A stretch of DNA of 8,418 nt from assembly GCA_031549885.1 (NCBI GenBank), contig JAVBPD010000076.1, positions 1 through 8,418 on the forward strand, in the 5' to 3' direction. Source of the stretch: WQUF01 sp031549885. Lineage in GTDB: Bacteria > Bacillota > Clostridia > Clostridiales > Clostridiaceae. Below are positions 1 to 6,113 of this stretch, one piece after another; positions within the stretch are counted from its first letter, which is position 1; every line of letters starts with the position of its first letter. The notes under the pieces were generated by a model, which saw only the letters and a list, made by a program, of their open reading frames with translations, had not been told where the DNA came from and did no database searches. Position numbers and translations under genes: made by a program.

Positions 1-1
1 T

Positions 2-364
2 GGTGTAGAAGGAGTTAATGCTATCTTTAGATTAAAGCTTTTAACCAGTGAAGATAATATATCAATAGAAAAGCTTGATGAAAAGATAAATGTAGTCAGT
101 AATCTCACTCCTATAACTACAAAGATAATTATAGAGGTTCATAGGGAGCTTGTAAACCCATTTTTTAACATTGTTGCATCCTTTAAAAGGACAGATGTTG
201 CAAATTTTGCAGGCAAAGATATGAGAGGAAAGATTAAAAAGGCCTTTAAAGTTAAATATAACAAAGATGACATGGGATATTATATTGAAAAAAATATAAT
301 AGATGAGAAAATATTAAAAAAATTGGAAGCAAATACAATTGGAGAAATGATAAAGATAAAGTAG
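2..364 (+). CDS. 3' end of unrecognised protein (partial)
   Basis: This is an open frame of 120 codons that is already open at the left edge and ends with TAG at 362-364, so the start lies outside the window. The visible part reads as a mixed alpha/beta, lysine-rich soluble protein with no membrane segment. Phrases such as SNLTPITTKIIIEVHREL and FNIVASFKRTDVANFAGK look like alternating strands and helices and have the codon use of the neighbouring genes. I do not recognise the family. A hairpin-like repeat about 70 bases downstream may end its transcript, so it is probably not part of the operon beginning at 741. Confidence 0.75.
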   Translation, partial: GVEGVNAIFRLKLLTSEDNISIEKLDEKINVVSNLTPITTKIIIEVHRELVNPFFNIVASFKRTDVANFAGKDMRGKIKKAFKVKYNKDDMGYYIEKNIIDEKILKKLEANTIGEMIKIK

Positions 365-434
365 TCTTGGTTTAAATTTTAGGGGTATTATAAAAAATTA
401 AGATTTAAAAAATAAATTAAATATTTATAGCGGA

Positions 435-468
435 AAACCTTGAAAAAAAGAAAATTAGTTTAAGGTTT
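435..468 (+). terminator. Possible terminator after the left partial gene
   Basis: The arms AAACCTTGAA (435-444) and TTTAAGGTTT (459-468) can pair over ten positions with one G-U pair, around a 14-base loop. It lies about 70 bases after the stop at 364. The stem is AU-rich and the following ATTTGTGG is not a clean T-run, so this is a weak call. Confidence 0.35.
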
Positions 469-568
469 ATTTGTGGTTTAATCAATAAATGGTGATTTTA
501 TATATTGTTAATTTTATTTTAATCTATAGTAAAAAAAGTTGTTTTTTACCTGAAAAATCCAAAGAATT

Positions 569-588
569 TTTTACAAATAATTGTAAAA
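569..588. promoter_or_regulatory. Perfect 8-bp palindrome, operator-like
   Basis: TTTTACAA and TTGTAAAA flank a 4-base ATAA centre, forming an exact inverted repeat in the gap upstream of the transporter/two-component operon. The two-turn-like symmetric form resembles a binding site for a dimeric repressor or activator. As RNA it would be a weak AU stem with no adjoining T-run. Which protein would bind it is unknown. It lies about 110 bases upstream of the promoter candidate. Confidence 0.35.
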
Positions 589-592
589 CTTC

Positions 593-620
593 AAACTGCA
601 ATTTTTTAAGGTTGTAGTTT
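593..620 (+). other. Hairpin-forming inverted repeat
   Basis: AAACTGCAA (593-601) can pair with TTGTAGTTT (612-620) over nine positions, including one G-U pair, around a 10-base loop. The following ATTTTACTT is T-rich but not a clean U-tract. It may be a terminator or a structured leader element. Confidence 0.3.
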
Positions 621-678
621 ATTTTACTTAAATTATCATAAATAGTTTATAAAAAGTTTAGAATCTATTAAGAGAGCC

Positions 679-707
679 TTTATTTTTATCTGTTAAACTA
701 ATAATAT
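679..707 (+). promoter_or_regulatory. Weak sigma-A-like promoter candidate for the 741 operon
   Basis: TAATAT at 702-707 is a fair -10 hexamer. TTTATT at 679-684, 17 bases upstream, matches only three positions of TTGACA. Transcription would start near 713 and give a short leader carrying the GAGGAG ribosome binding site. The poor -35 would fit a promoter that needs an activator such as the response regulator encoded in the operon, but that is inference. Confidence 0.3.
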
Positions 708-740
708 AAAGAATTAAAAAAGTTGAGGAGATCGATTATT

Positions 741-1577
741 ATGGTTAAAAAAAATAAGGTATTATTATCTATATTTGGTATAACTTCAGCTGTTTTAGTA
801 TTTACAGTAACTGCTTTTGCAAGCATTAGTACAGCATCAGGTTATGATAAATACAAAAAAGCATTAATAAATACAGCCACTAATGAAAAAAATTATACAG
901 CAAATTTAAATATGAGCATTACAGTTGATGGTAAAGAAATATTTACAAGTTTAAATGAAGTAAAAAATGATGGTTTAGATAGTGTAAGCACCATAAGCAA
1001 TGTAAAAAATGAAAATGGTGAAAAACATATGGAGACTATTTATCAAGGTTCTCAAACGGTGTATTTAGGTGAAGATGGGAATTGGCATTTAATAGAACAT
1101 AAGGGGAAAATTGAAGGCGGCAATCCATTTGCAAATTTATCCCCAACTCAAATTAAATTTATGGAATTGTTATCTGATACATTAACTGGAGATACTAAAA
1201 ATTATATAGTTACAAATGGAAGCAATATATCTTTAACGCTTTCAGAAAATCAAATTCCAGAGATTTCACAACTTGGATTATCTTCACTTATAGAAATTGA
1301 AAATAAAATATCTGTAAGTAAAAATTCTGAAGTTGTAAATAATAAAATTGTAGATCCAATAATACAAGGTTTTAAATTTAGTGCCACTTTAGGTGAAAAT
1401 GATATAGTAAAGGATTCTATAGTTGTAACAGAGATTATTTATAAAGATGAGCAAAATGTCTCTCATAAAGCTATTATAAATTCAGAAGCTTATTTTGATA
1501 ATTTTGGAACAACTACTCCAGCAAAAATAGACGACAATATTTTAAAGGATGCTATTAAAGCAGATACTTTTAATTAA
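741..1577 (+). CDS. Secreted or membrane-anchored protein of unknown function
   Basis: This encodes a 278-residue protein. I chose the ATG at 741 because GAGGAG at 725-730 lies ten bases upstream; an in-frame TTG at 723 would overlap that site. The N-terminus has KK residues followed by a hydrophobic stretch (about 7-27) and an A-F-A site, so it is exported, either cleaved near residue 27 or left anchored. There is no cysteine, so it is not a lipoprotein. The remainder is rich in Asn, Ser, Thr and Lys and in alternating beta-like stretches (for example METIYQGSQTVYLGEDGNWH), suggesting a beta-rich extracellular domain, possibly similar to the lipid-binding LolA fold; that is only a guess. It heads the transporter/kinase operon with no terminator before the next genes, so it may bind the compound sensed or exported by the module. 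The family is not recognised. Confidence 0.85.
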   Translation: MVKKNKVLLSIFGITSAVLVFTVTAFASISTASGYDKYKKALINTATNEKNYTANLNMSITVDGKEIFTSLNEVKNDGLDSVSTISNVKNENGEKHMETIYQGSQTVYLGEDGNWHLIEHKGKIEGGNPFANLSPTQIKFMELLSDTLTGDTKNYIVTNGSNISLTLSENQIPEISQLGLSSLIEIENKISVSKNSEVVNNKIVDPIIQGFKFSATLGENDIVKDSIVVTEIIYKDEQNVSHKAIINSEAYFDNFGTTTPAKIDDNILKDAIKADTFN

Positions 1578-1592
1578 TAATACGATAATACG
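1577..1592 (+). repeat. Tandem 8-bp direct repeat
   Basis: ATAATACG occurs twice in immediate succession, starting on the last base of the secreted-protein stop codon and ending just before the ribosome binding site of the small ORF. It is probably a slippage duplication and has no known role. Confidence 0.6.
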
Positions 1593-1606
1593 AAAGGATG
1601 GTTTTT

Positions 1607-1774
1607 ATGAATAATTTAATTCAAGTAAACCCAATAATTAGAATTATAAATGAAAAGGCTGATCTTAGAAGAAATGATAGTAAAACAGGAGTTAATATAT
1701 ATTCTCTATATTTAATGAAAAAAATTAATTACAAAATGCTTAATAAAAGAAAATTAATGGTTCCTTATTTATAA
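1607..1774 (+). CDS. Small ORF, 55 residues, unknown
   Basis: An ATG at 1607 follows AAAGGATGG (1593-1601) at normal spacing and opens 55 codons ending in TAA at 1774. The product is basic, has no cysteine, no clear membrane segment and no recognised domain; it begins MNNLIQVNPIIRIINEK and ends in a Lys/Met-rich tail. It sits between the secreted-protein gene (29 bases after its stop) and the ABC ATPase gene (22 bases before its start), in the same direction and with no terminator. The good ribosome binding site and the tight packing support translation. It might be an accessory or signalling peptide of the transporter module, or the remnant of a larger gene. The sequence itself gives no function. 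Confidence 0.5.
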   Translation: MNNLIQVNPIIRIINEKADLRRNDSKTGVNIYSLYLMKKINYKMLNKRKLMVPYL

Positions 1775-1796
1775 ATTAATTTGAAAGGGATTGTAG

Positions 1797-2513
1797 ATGG
1801 AAAATGTGCTTGTTGCAGAAGGTGTAACTAAAATGTTTAAAAATAAACGAGGGATAAAAGATGTATCTTTTATAATAAAACAAGGCGAGGCATATGGCCT
1901 TCTTGGATCAAATGGAGCAGGAAAGACTACTTTAATGAAGATTGTAACAGGTCTTACAAAAGCTAAATATGGAAGGGTAATGTTGTTTGGTGAGGATATT
2001 GATCTTTATCACGAGAGTTGTTTATCTAAAATAGGAAGTTTAATAGAGACACCATCTTTTATTGGATATATATCTGTTGAAAAAAATATGAAGATGGTGT
2101 CAAAATATTATAATTGCAGGGAATCTATGGATGATATACTCGACCTTGTTGGCCTTAAAAAATACAAACTAGAAAAACCAGAAAAATTTTCTTTAGGAAT
2201 GAAGCAAAGGCTTGGCATAGCTATTTCTCTTGTTGGAGATCCTAAATTAATAGTTCTTGACGAACCAGCTAATGGCCTTGATATTGAAGGCATAGTTGGA
2301 ATTAGAAATGTAATATTAAAGCTTAGAGAAAGAAAAAGTACTTCTTTTTTAATTTCTAGTCATTTATCCTCTGAAATAGAAAAAATATGTACAAAAGTTG
2401 GAATAATGTATGAAGGACAGTTAATTTCTGAGTGTGATATGGAAACTATACATGAGAATTTTCCTAATCTTGAAGAGTATTTTCTAAACGAAATAAAAAT
2501 GAAAACAAAATAA
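1797..2513 (+). CDS. ABC transporter ATP-binding protein, BcrA/lantibiotic-immunity type
   Basis: This 238-residue cytoplasmic ATPase powers the permease encoded next. All core motifs are visible: Walker A GSNGAGKTT (37-45), signature FSLGMKQ (131-137), Walker B LIVLDEP (151-157), D-loop ANGLD (158-162) and switch histidine H189. The Q-loop position is glutamate (SLIETPSF, E84). Together with the I-G-x-L-I-E-x-P pattern, this is typical of the bacitracin (BcrA) and lantibiotic self-immunity (LanF) branch rather than of nutrient importers. GAAAGGGA at 1782-1789 precedes the ATG. Length is slightly short for BcrA proteins, which often carry a longer C-terminal tail. It is followed after 22 bases by the permease and then the two-component genes, so the likely role is export or removal of a membrane-active compound. 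The substrate cannot be read from the sequence. Confidence 0.93.
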   Translation: MENVLVAEGVTKMFKNKRGIKDVSFIIKQGEAYGLLGSNGAGKTTLMKIVTGLTKAKYGRVMLFGEDIDLYHESCLSKIGSLIETPSFIGYISVEKNMKMVSKYYNCRESMDDILDLVGLKKYKLEKPEKFSLGMKQRLGIAISLVGDPKLIVLDEPANGLDIEGIVGIRNVILKLRERKSTSFLISSHLSSEIEKICTKVGIMYEGQLISECDMETIHENFPNLEEYFLNEIKMKTK

Positions 2514-2535
2514 TTTAATTTATGTGAGGAATAAA

Positions 2536-3282
2536 ATGAACTTAGTCTATATAACCACTAAAAATGAAATAACTAAGATATTTTCAAAAAATAAAACAAA
2601 GGTTATTTTATTTATTGAAATTATTTTATGCATATTGATATCGATTTTAGGAACTTCTGCAAACAAATTTAGCATAAGTGGATTTTCTATTAATTTGCCA
2701 AATTTACCCTTTACAATGCTTCCAGTTTTTACATCTGCTGTGATTCCACTTACAATTTTTATGATTGTATCGGATATTTTTTCCCAAGAATTTGAAAATA
2801 ATTCTATAAAAGCTGCATTTTTAAGACCAGTTACGAGATTTAAAATATTTGTATCAAAAAATTTAGCTATTACGATTATTGTGTTTTTAAATTTAATGAT
2901 AATTTTGGCAATAACCGTTATTTTACGATTTTTATTTAGAGGGGAATTAATTGGAACTCATAATGCAGTTCTTTCTTATTTTGTTTCAATTGTTCCAATG
3001 GTTATATTAATACACATGGCTTCTCTTATTGGAGTTATTATTAATAACCCATCTTTAACCATGTTTAGTTGCATTGCTATATATGTACTTTTGATGGCTG
3101 TTAAAGTTGTATTTTCAAAAATAAGCCCAGCTCTCTTTGTATCTTATAATAGCTGGTATCAGATGTGGATTGGTTCTTTAGTTCCAGTTAATATGCTTAT
3201 TAATAGCAGTCTTTTGCTTTTATCTTATGTTGTTATTTTTTTTATTATCGGATTTTTAATATTCGATGCAAAAGAAGTGTAA
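2536..3282 (+). CDS. ABC-2 type transporter permease
   Basis: This 248-residue integral membrane protein is the partner of the ATPase encoded just upstream. I chose the ATG at 2536 because GTGAGGA (2524-2530) is its ribosome binding site; a GTG start at 2524 would use that site as codons. Six hydrophobic segments are visible at about 23-41, 61-82, 111-135, 146-169, 175-194 and 221-243. Between the second and third lies FSQEFENNSIKAAFLRPVTR (82-101), the ABC-2 cytoplasmic motif in which a conserved Glu and a P-x-x-R element contact the ATPase. A single six-helix permease with a BcrA-like ATPase implies a homodimeric exporter, or a heterodimer with a subunit encoded elsewhere. The stop is separated from the kinase start by one base, so the two are probably translationally coupled. 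Confidence 0.9.
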   Translation: MNLVYITTKNEITKIFSKNKTKVILFIEIILCILISILGTSANKFSISGFSINLPNLPFTMLPVFTSAVIPLTIFMIVSDIFSQEFENNSIKAAFLRPVTRFKIFVSKNLAITIIVFLNLMIILAITVILRFLFRGELIGTHNAVLSYFVSIVPMVILIHMASLIGVIINNPSLTMFSCIAIYVLLMAVKVVFSKISPALFVSYNSWYQMWIGSLVPVNMLINSSLLLLSYVVIFFIIGFLIFDAKEV

Positions 3283-3283
3283 T

Positions 3284-4330
3284 ATGTCATTAAGGGTTAA
3301 ATTATTTTTATCAAATATTATGCTGTTGTTTTTTCCTGGAATTATTATTTTTCTTCTTGCTAGAAACTGGCTTAGTGCTTATGAAAATTATATTCAATCT
3401 AATTTGCTTATATTAATTTTTATTTGCATATTGGCATTGTTAATAATAATTAGTATTTTGCTTTCTTTTTTTATTTCTGAAAGCATATTAAACCCATTAA
3501 GAAAGTTGCGCAAAGCAGCTAATGAAATTAAAAATGACAATTTAGATTTTGCAATTGAATATGAAACTAAAGATGAATTTTATGATGTAATGAGAGAGTT
3601 TAATGAAATGCGTCAAAAATTAAAATATACTTTAGATGAAAACTTAAAATATGAAGAGGAGAAAAGGCGTTTAATTGCAAGCATAACCCATGATTTAAAA
3701 ACACCTATTACTGTAATTCAAGGATATATAGAAGGAATTTTGGATAATGTAGCAAATACCCCTGAAAAACAAGAAAAATATTTAAAAACTATATATAAGA
3801 AAACAGAGGATATAAATAAATTAGTAGATGATTTGTTTATAATTTCTAAATTAGAATTAAATAAAATATCGTTTAATTTTTCAAATGTAAGAATTGCTGA
3901 ATATTTACAGGAGATGATTTCTGAAATAGAATTTGATCTTCTTTCAAAAAATGTTAGAATAGAATTAAATTTATCATTTGATGCTGTTGTAAGAATAGAT
4001 AAAATAGAAACATTTCGAGTAATTCAAAATTTAATACAAAATAGCATTAAATATAAATCATTTGATGATATTATTATTAAGATTGAAACAAGGGATTCTG
4101 GAAACAATGTTTTAGTGATTTTTGAGGATAATGGAATAGGAATAGAAAAATCAAATGAAGACAAGATTTTTGAATCATTCTTTAGAGAGGATATTTCTAG
4201 GCGGCATGGAGAGGGAAGCGGTTTAGGATTATCCATAGCAAAGAAAATAGTAGAAGCTGAAAATGGCCATATTTGGGCAAGAAGTCGAGAAAAAGGGCTT
4301 GCAATTTATATTTCATTTGAAAAAGCTTAA
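3284..4330 (+). CDS. Membrane sensor histidine kinase with short outside loop
   Basis: This 348-residue sensor kinase probably responds to the compound handled by the adjacent transporter and phosphorylates the regulator encoded next. Two membrane helices (about 9-26 and 41-64) are joined by an outside loop of only about 14 residues, too small for a folded ligand-binding domain, so sensing is probably within the membrane or through a partner. A HAMP linker follows (about 65-115; P71, then E98 and the DEFYDVMREFNEM helix). The HisKA domain has ITHDLKTPI with phospho-acceptor H136. The ATPase domain has the N-box NLIQNSIKY (249-257), DNGIGI (282-287), FESFFR (296-301) and GSGLGLS (311-317). The ATG at 3284 is preferred: AGAAGTG lies just upstream, while the in-frame ATG at 3266 lies inside the permease gene with no ribosome binding site. 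It follows the permease stop by one base. Confidence 0.92.
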   Translation: MSLRVKLFLSNIMLLFFPGIIIFLLARNWLSAYENYIQSNLLILIFICILALLIIISILLSFFISESILNPLRKLRKAANEIKNDNLDFAIEYETKDEFYDVMREFNEMRQKLKYTLDENLKYEEEKRRLIASITHDLKTPITVIQGYIEGILDNVANTPEKQEKYLKTIYKKTEDINKLVDDLFIISKLELNKISFNFSNVRIAEYLQEMISEIEFDLLSKNVRIELNLSFDAVVRIDKIETFRVIQNLIQNSIKYKSFDDIIIKIETRDSGNNVLVIFEDNGIGIEKSNEDKIFESFFREDISRRHGEGSGLGLSIAKKIVEAENGHIWARSREKGLAIYISFEKA

Positions 4331-4366
4331 GAGAATAATTTTAAAGAGGGTTTTAGAGGATTTTAT

Positions 4367-5056
4367 ATGAAAAAAATTTTAATAATTGAAGATGATGAAG
4401 CAATTGCTGAGCTTGAAAGGGATTATTTAGAAATTGGAGGGTATGAGGTTCTTATTAAGCATGATGGCAAAAGTGGGATTGATGCTGTTTATAAAGGGGA
4501 TTTCGACTTAGTAGTATTAGATGTTATGCTTCCTTTACTAGATGGTTTTGAGGTTTTAAAATTAATACGCAAATGCAGTGATATGCCTGTATTAATGGTT
4601 ACTGCAAAATCTGAGGAGGTAGATAAAGTAAGGGGGCTTGGTCTTGGAGCTGATGACTATATAACTAAGCCTTTTACTTTAAATGAATTTGTGGCTAGGG
4701 TAAATGCTCATTTAAATAGATATGATAGGTTAACTTTAAATAAAAATAAAAAGAGCAATAACATTAATATCAATGGCCTTGAAATTGATTTAGAAGCAAG
4801 GAGGGTGTTTATCGATAAAGAGGAGGTTATACTTGCTAATAAGGAATTTGATTTATTGGTGTTTTTAGCTCAAAACCCTAACAAAGTCTTTAGAAAAGAG
4901 CAGCTTTTAAATAATATTTGGGGATATGAATCTTTTACAGATAATGCAACAATAACCGTACATATTAAAAAGTTAAGGCATAAGATTGAAGAGGATCCTC
5001 AAAATCCAAAGTACATTGAGACTGTTTGGGGAGTTGGATATAGATTTAAAGTTTAA
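4367..5056 (+). CDS. OmpR/PhoB-family response regulator
   Basis: This 229-residue DNA-binding regulator is the expected partner of the kinase encoded 36 bases upstream. The receiver domain (1-118) has acidic pocket E8/D9/D10, phospho-acceptor D52 in LVVLDVMLP, T79 and K101 in the KPF motif; the switch aromatic is Y98. The winged-helix domain spans about 132-229, with the recognition helix around TDNATITVHIKKLRHKIEE (191-209) and the closing hairpin ETVWGVGYRF. TAGAGGA at 4354-4360 precedes the ATG. The length is normal and nothing appears missing. The likely target is the promoter region upstream of 741, making the module self-regulating, but no repeated half-site could be firmly assigned there. 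Confidence 0.94.
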   Translation: MKKILIIEDDEAIAELERDYLEIGGYEVLIKHDGKSGIDAVYKGDFDLVVLDVMLPLLDGFEVLKLIRKCSDMPVLMVTAKSEEVDKVRGLGLGADDYITKPFTLNEFVARVNAHLNRYDRLTLNKNKKSNNININGLEIDLEARRVFIDKEEVILANKEFDLLVFLAQNPNKVFRKEQLLNNIWGYESFTDNATITVHIKKLRHKIEEDPQNPKYIETVWGVGYRFKV

Positions 5057-5091
5057 AATTTGGACATATTAATGTTTAAGAGGTGATTAAG

Positions 5092-5694
5092 TTGGAATTA
5101 GATAATGCTTTTAAGAGCTTAGATGCTCTTAGATATGGTGATGATATTGAAGCTAGTGATGAATTATTGATTGAAGTTATGGCTAATGGAACACTAAATA
5201 ATTTAAAAAACTTGTGCTATCTTCTTGATAACGATGTAAAGGAGCCTTATCAAGATGAGGCTATTATGCAAGTCATATTTTATTTTATAGATAAAAATGG
5301 TATATATGAAGGCCTTTATGAGCTTATAAAAAATTACAAAATAATTAATTTAAGAGGTGATTTTTGGCTTTATAAAATAAACCTTGAATGCATTCAAAAT
5401 TCAACATATAAAGAATGTTATTTAGATATTATAAATAAAGTTAATGATGATATTAAACAATTAATTGTACTTAATACAAAAAAAATATTAGAGTATAACC
5501 CTGAATATGCGGATGAAGTAGGAGAGGTACTTCACAGCATAAACTTTAACAAAAGTATATCAAAAAAAGATAAAAGTGGTTTTAAAGTAGGCATGAAAGA
5601 TGTGTTTTCTTCTCAAGATGAAAGTTTTTTTGAAGCTTTTTTAAAAGACTTGGATTTTAGAGAATGTAAAGTTAAGATAAAGGCGAGAGATTGA
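5092..5694 (+). CDS. Helical protein, possibly Imm30-like immunity protein
   Basis: This encodes a 200-residue acidic soluble protein. The start is the TTG at 5092: AAGAGGTGAT (5078-5087) is an almost perfect ribosome binding site just upstream, while the GTG at 5083 lies within that site. Predicted content is nearly all helix, in repeat-like units: DELLIEVMANGTLNNLKNLC, an E-rich AIMQVIFYFIDKNGIYEGLYELI segment (about 57-79), then W92 followed by KINLECIQNS (95-104). This order (adjacent helices, a Y-containing helix, a Trp and an I-x-N-S turn) recalls Imm30-type immunity proteins of polymorphic toxin systems. The resemblance comes from memory and is tentative; a generic HEAT-like protein is an alternative. 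It lies 35 bases after the response-regulator stop with no terminator between, so it may be the last gene of that operon. No cognate toxin is visible. The last 65 bases also encode the terminator stem. Confidence 0.7.
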   Translation: MELDNAFKSLDALRYGDDIEASDELLIEVMANGTLNNLKNLCYLLDNDVKEPYQDEAIMQVIFYFIDKNGIYEGLYELIKNYKIINLRGDFWLYKINLECIQNSTYKECYLDIINKVNDDIKQLIVLNTKKILEYNPEYADEVGEVLHSINFNKSISKKDKSGFKVGMKDVFSSQDESFFEAFLKDLDFRECKVKIKARD

Positions 5695-5715
5695 AACTCT
5701 CGCCTTTGCATTTTT
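5679..5715 (+). terminator. Intrinsic terminator overlapping a stop codon
   Basis: AAAGGCGAGAG (5679-5689) and CTCTCGCCTTT (5697-5707) form a perfect 11-bp stem with a 7-base loop, followed by GCA and a T-run at 5711-5715. The TGA stop of the 200-residue gene (5692-5694) lies in the loop, and its last codons form the 5' arm. It should end transcripts arriving from the two-component operon. Confidence 0.88.
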
Positions 5716-5785
5716 ATGTAACTTTATTTAAGGTTTAACTAAAAGAAGATATAGTGGAGTTATATTGTTAAGGGGAGATGATTTT

Positions 5786-5878
5786 GTGTTAAATATTAAG
5801 CAAAAGCCTATTTTAGTGCATAGCACAAGCATTTTCATTTATAATTGTACTGATTTTTCACATAAAATATTGGCATAA
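5786..5878 (+). CDS. Possible 30-residue small ORF
   Basis: A GTG at 5786 lies eight bases after GGGGAG (5772-5777) and opens 30 codons ending in TAA. The product starts MLNIKQKPILVHSTSIF, has one cysteine and no recognised motif. An ATG at 5778 in another frame stops after four codons. The small transcript-like arrangement (weak -10 upstream, hairpin downstream) is the only reason to list it. It could equally be non-coding RNA, the leader of a decayed gene, or chance. Confidence 0.25.
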   Translation: MLNIKQKPILVHSTSIFIYNCTDFSHKILA

Positions 5879-5974
5879 TAGGTAAATAAGTTAATTTTAG
5901 ATATTTATTGAGTTGTAAAAGTACAAAAATTTTAGATATTATAATTCTTTTAAAAAAAGTAATTATTTCTATAT

Positions 5975-5998
5975 AAAGTAGCTATATGGCTACTTTTT
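5975..5998 (+). terminator. Second intrinsic terminator-like hairpin
   Basis: AAAGTAGCT (5975-5983) pairs with GGCTACTTT (5988-5996) over nine positions with one G-U pair around an ATAT loop, and two further Ts follow directly. It has the form of an intrinsic terminator although the T-run is short. Since a terminator already lies at 5679, it implies a separate short transcript starting in between. Confidence 0.6.
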
Positions 5999-6062
5999 GT
6001 GATTATGAATCTAAATTTTATGAGTTTAAGTAGTTTTAATGCTTATTAAAGGATCAACTATC

Positions 6063-6068
6063 TATAAT
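6063..6068 (+). promoter_or_regulatory. Candidate -10 element for the ClpX-like gene
   Basis: A perfect TATAAT lies 45 bases before the ATG at 6114. No convincing -35 (TTGACA-like) is visible at 16-18 bases upstream and there is no TGn extension, so it may need an activator or use another sigma factor. The start is set by AAGAGGTG at 6101-6108. Confidence 0.4.
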
Positions 6069-6113
6069 GTTTTTAAATTATAAGTTCTTTAAGTATGGAT
6101 AAGAGGTGCATTT

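Larger units (their letters stand above)
365..740. other. 376-base non-coding gap
   Basis: This is very AT-rich sequence between the partial gene and the secreted-protein gene. It holds an imperfect hairpin at 435-468, a perfect palindrome at 569-588, a second hairpin at 593-620 and a weak promoter candidate at 679-707, each listed separately. A 42-codon ORF at 489-617 has no ribosome binding site and is not called. No riboswitch or T-box signature was recognised. Confidence 0.7.
5695..6113. other. 419-base gap with possible small transcription unit
   Basis: The gap is bounded on the left by the terminator at 5679-5715 and on the right by the ClpX-like gene. It holds a weak -10 (TATAGT, 5750-5755), a 30-codon ORF with a good ribosome binding site (5786-5878), a terminator-like hairpin (5975-5998) and a TATAAT just before the next gene (6063-6068). 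The rest is AT-rich with nothing recognisable. Confidence 0.6.

Noticed and set aside
489..617. 42-codon + strand ORF with a hydrophobic N-terminus and three cysteines
   Set aside because: No ribosome binding site precedes the ATG, the frame overlaps the inverted repeats at 569-588 and 593-620, and such frames are common by chance here.
723..740. Earlier TTG start for the secreted protein
   Set aside because: The codons would overlap the GAGGAG ribosome binding site; the ATG at 741 is correctly spaced and begins a standard signal sequence.
2108..2293. Minus-strand frame of 61 codons inside the ABC ATPase gene
   Set aside because: It lies wholly inside a clear + strand gene and has no ribosome binding site or recognisable domain. 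Similar - strand frames at 4024-4236 and 6248-6451 were dismissed for the same reason.
3266..3283. Earlier ATG start for the sensor kinase
   Set aside because: It lies inside the permease gene with no ribosome binding site; AGAAGTG just before 3284 supports the later ATG.
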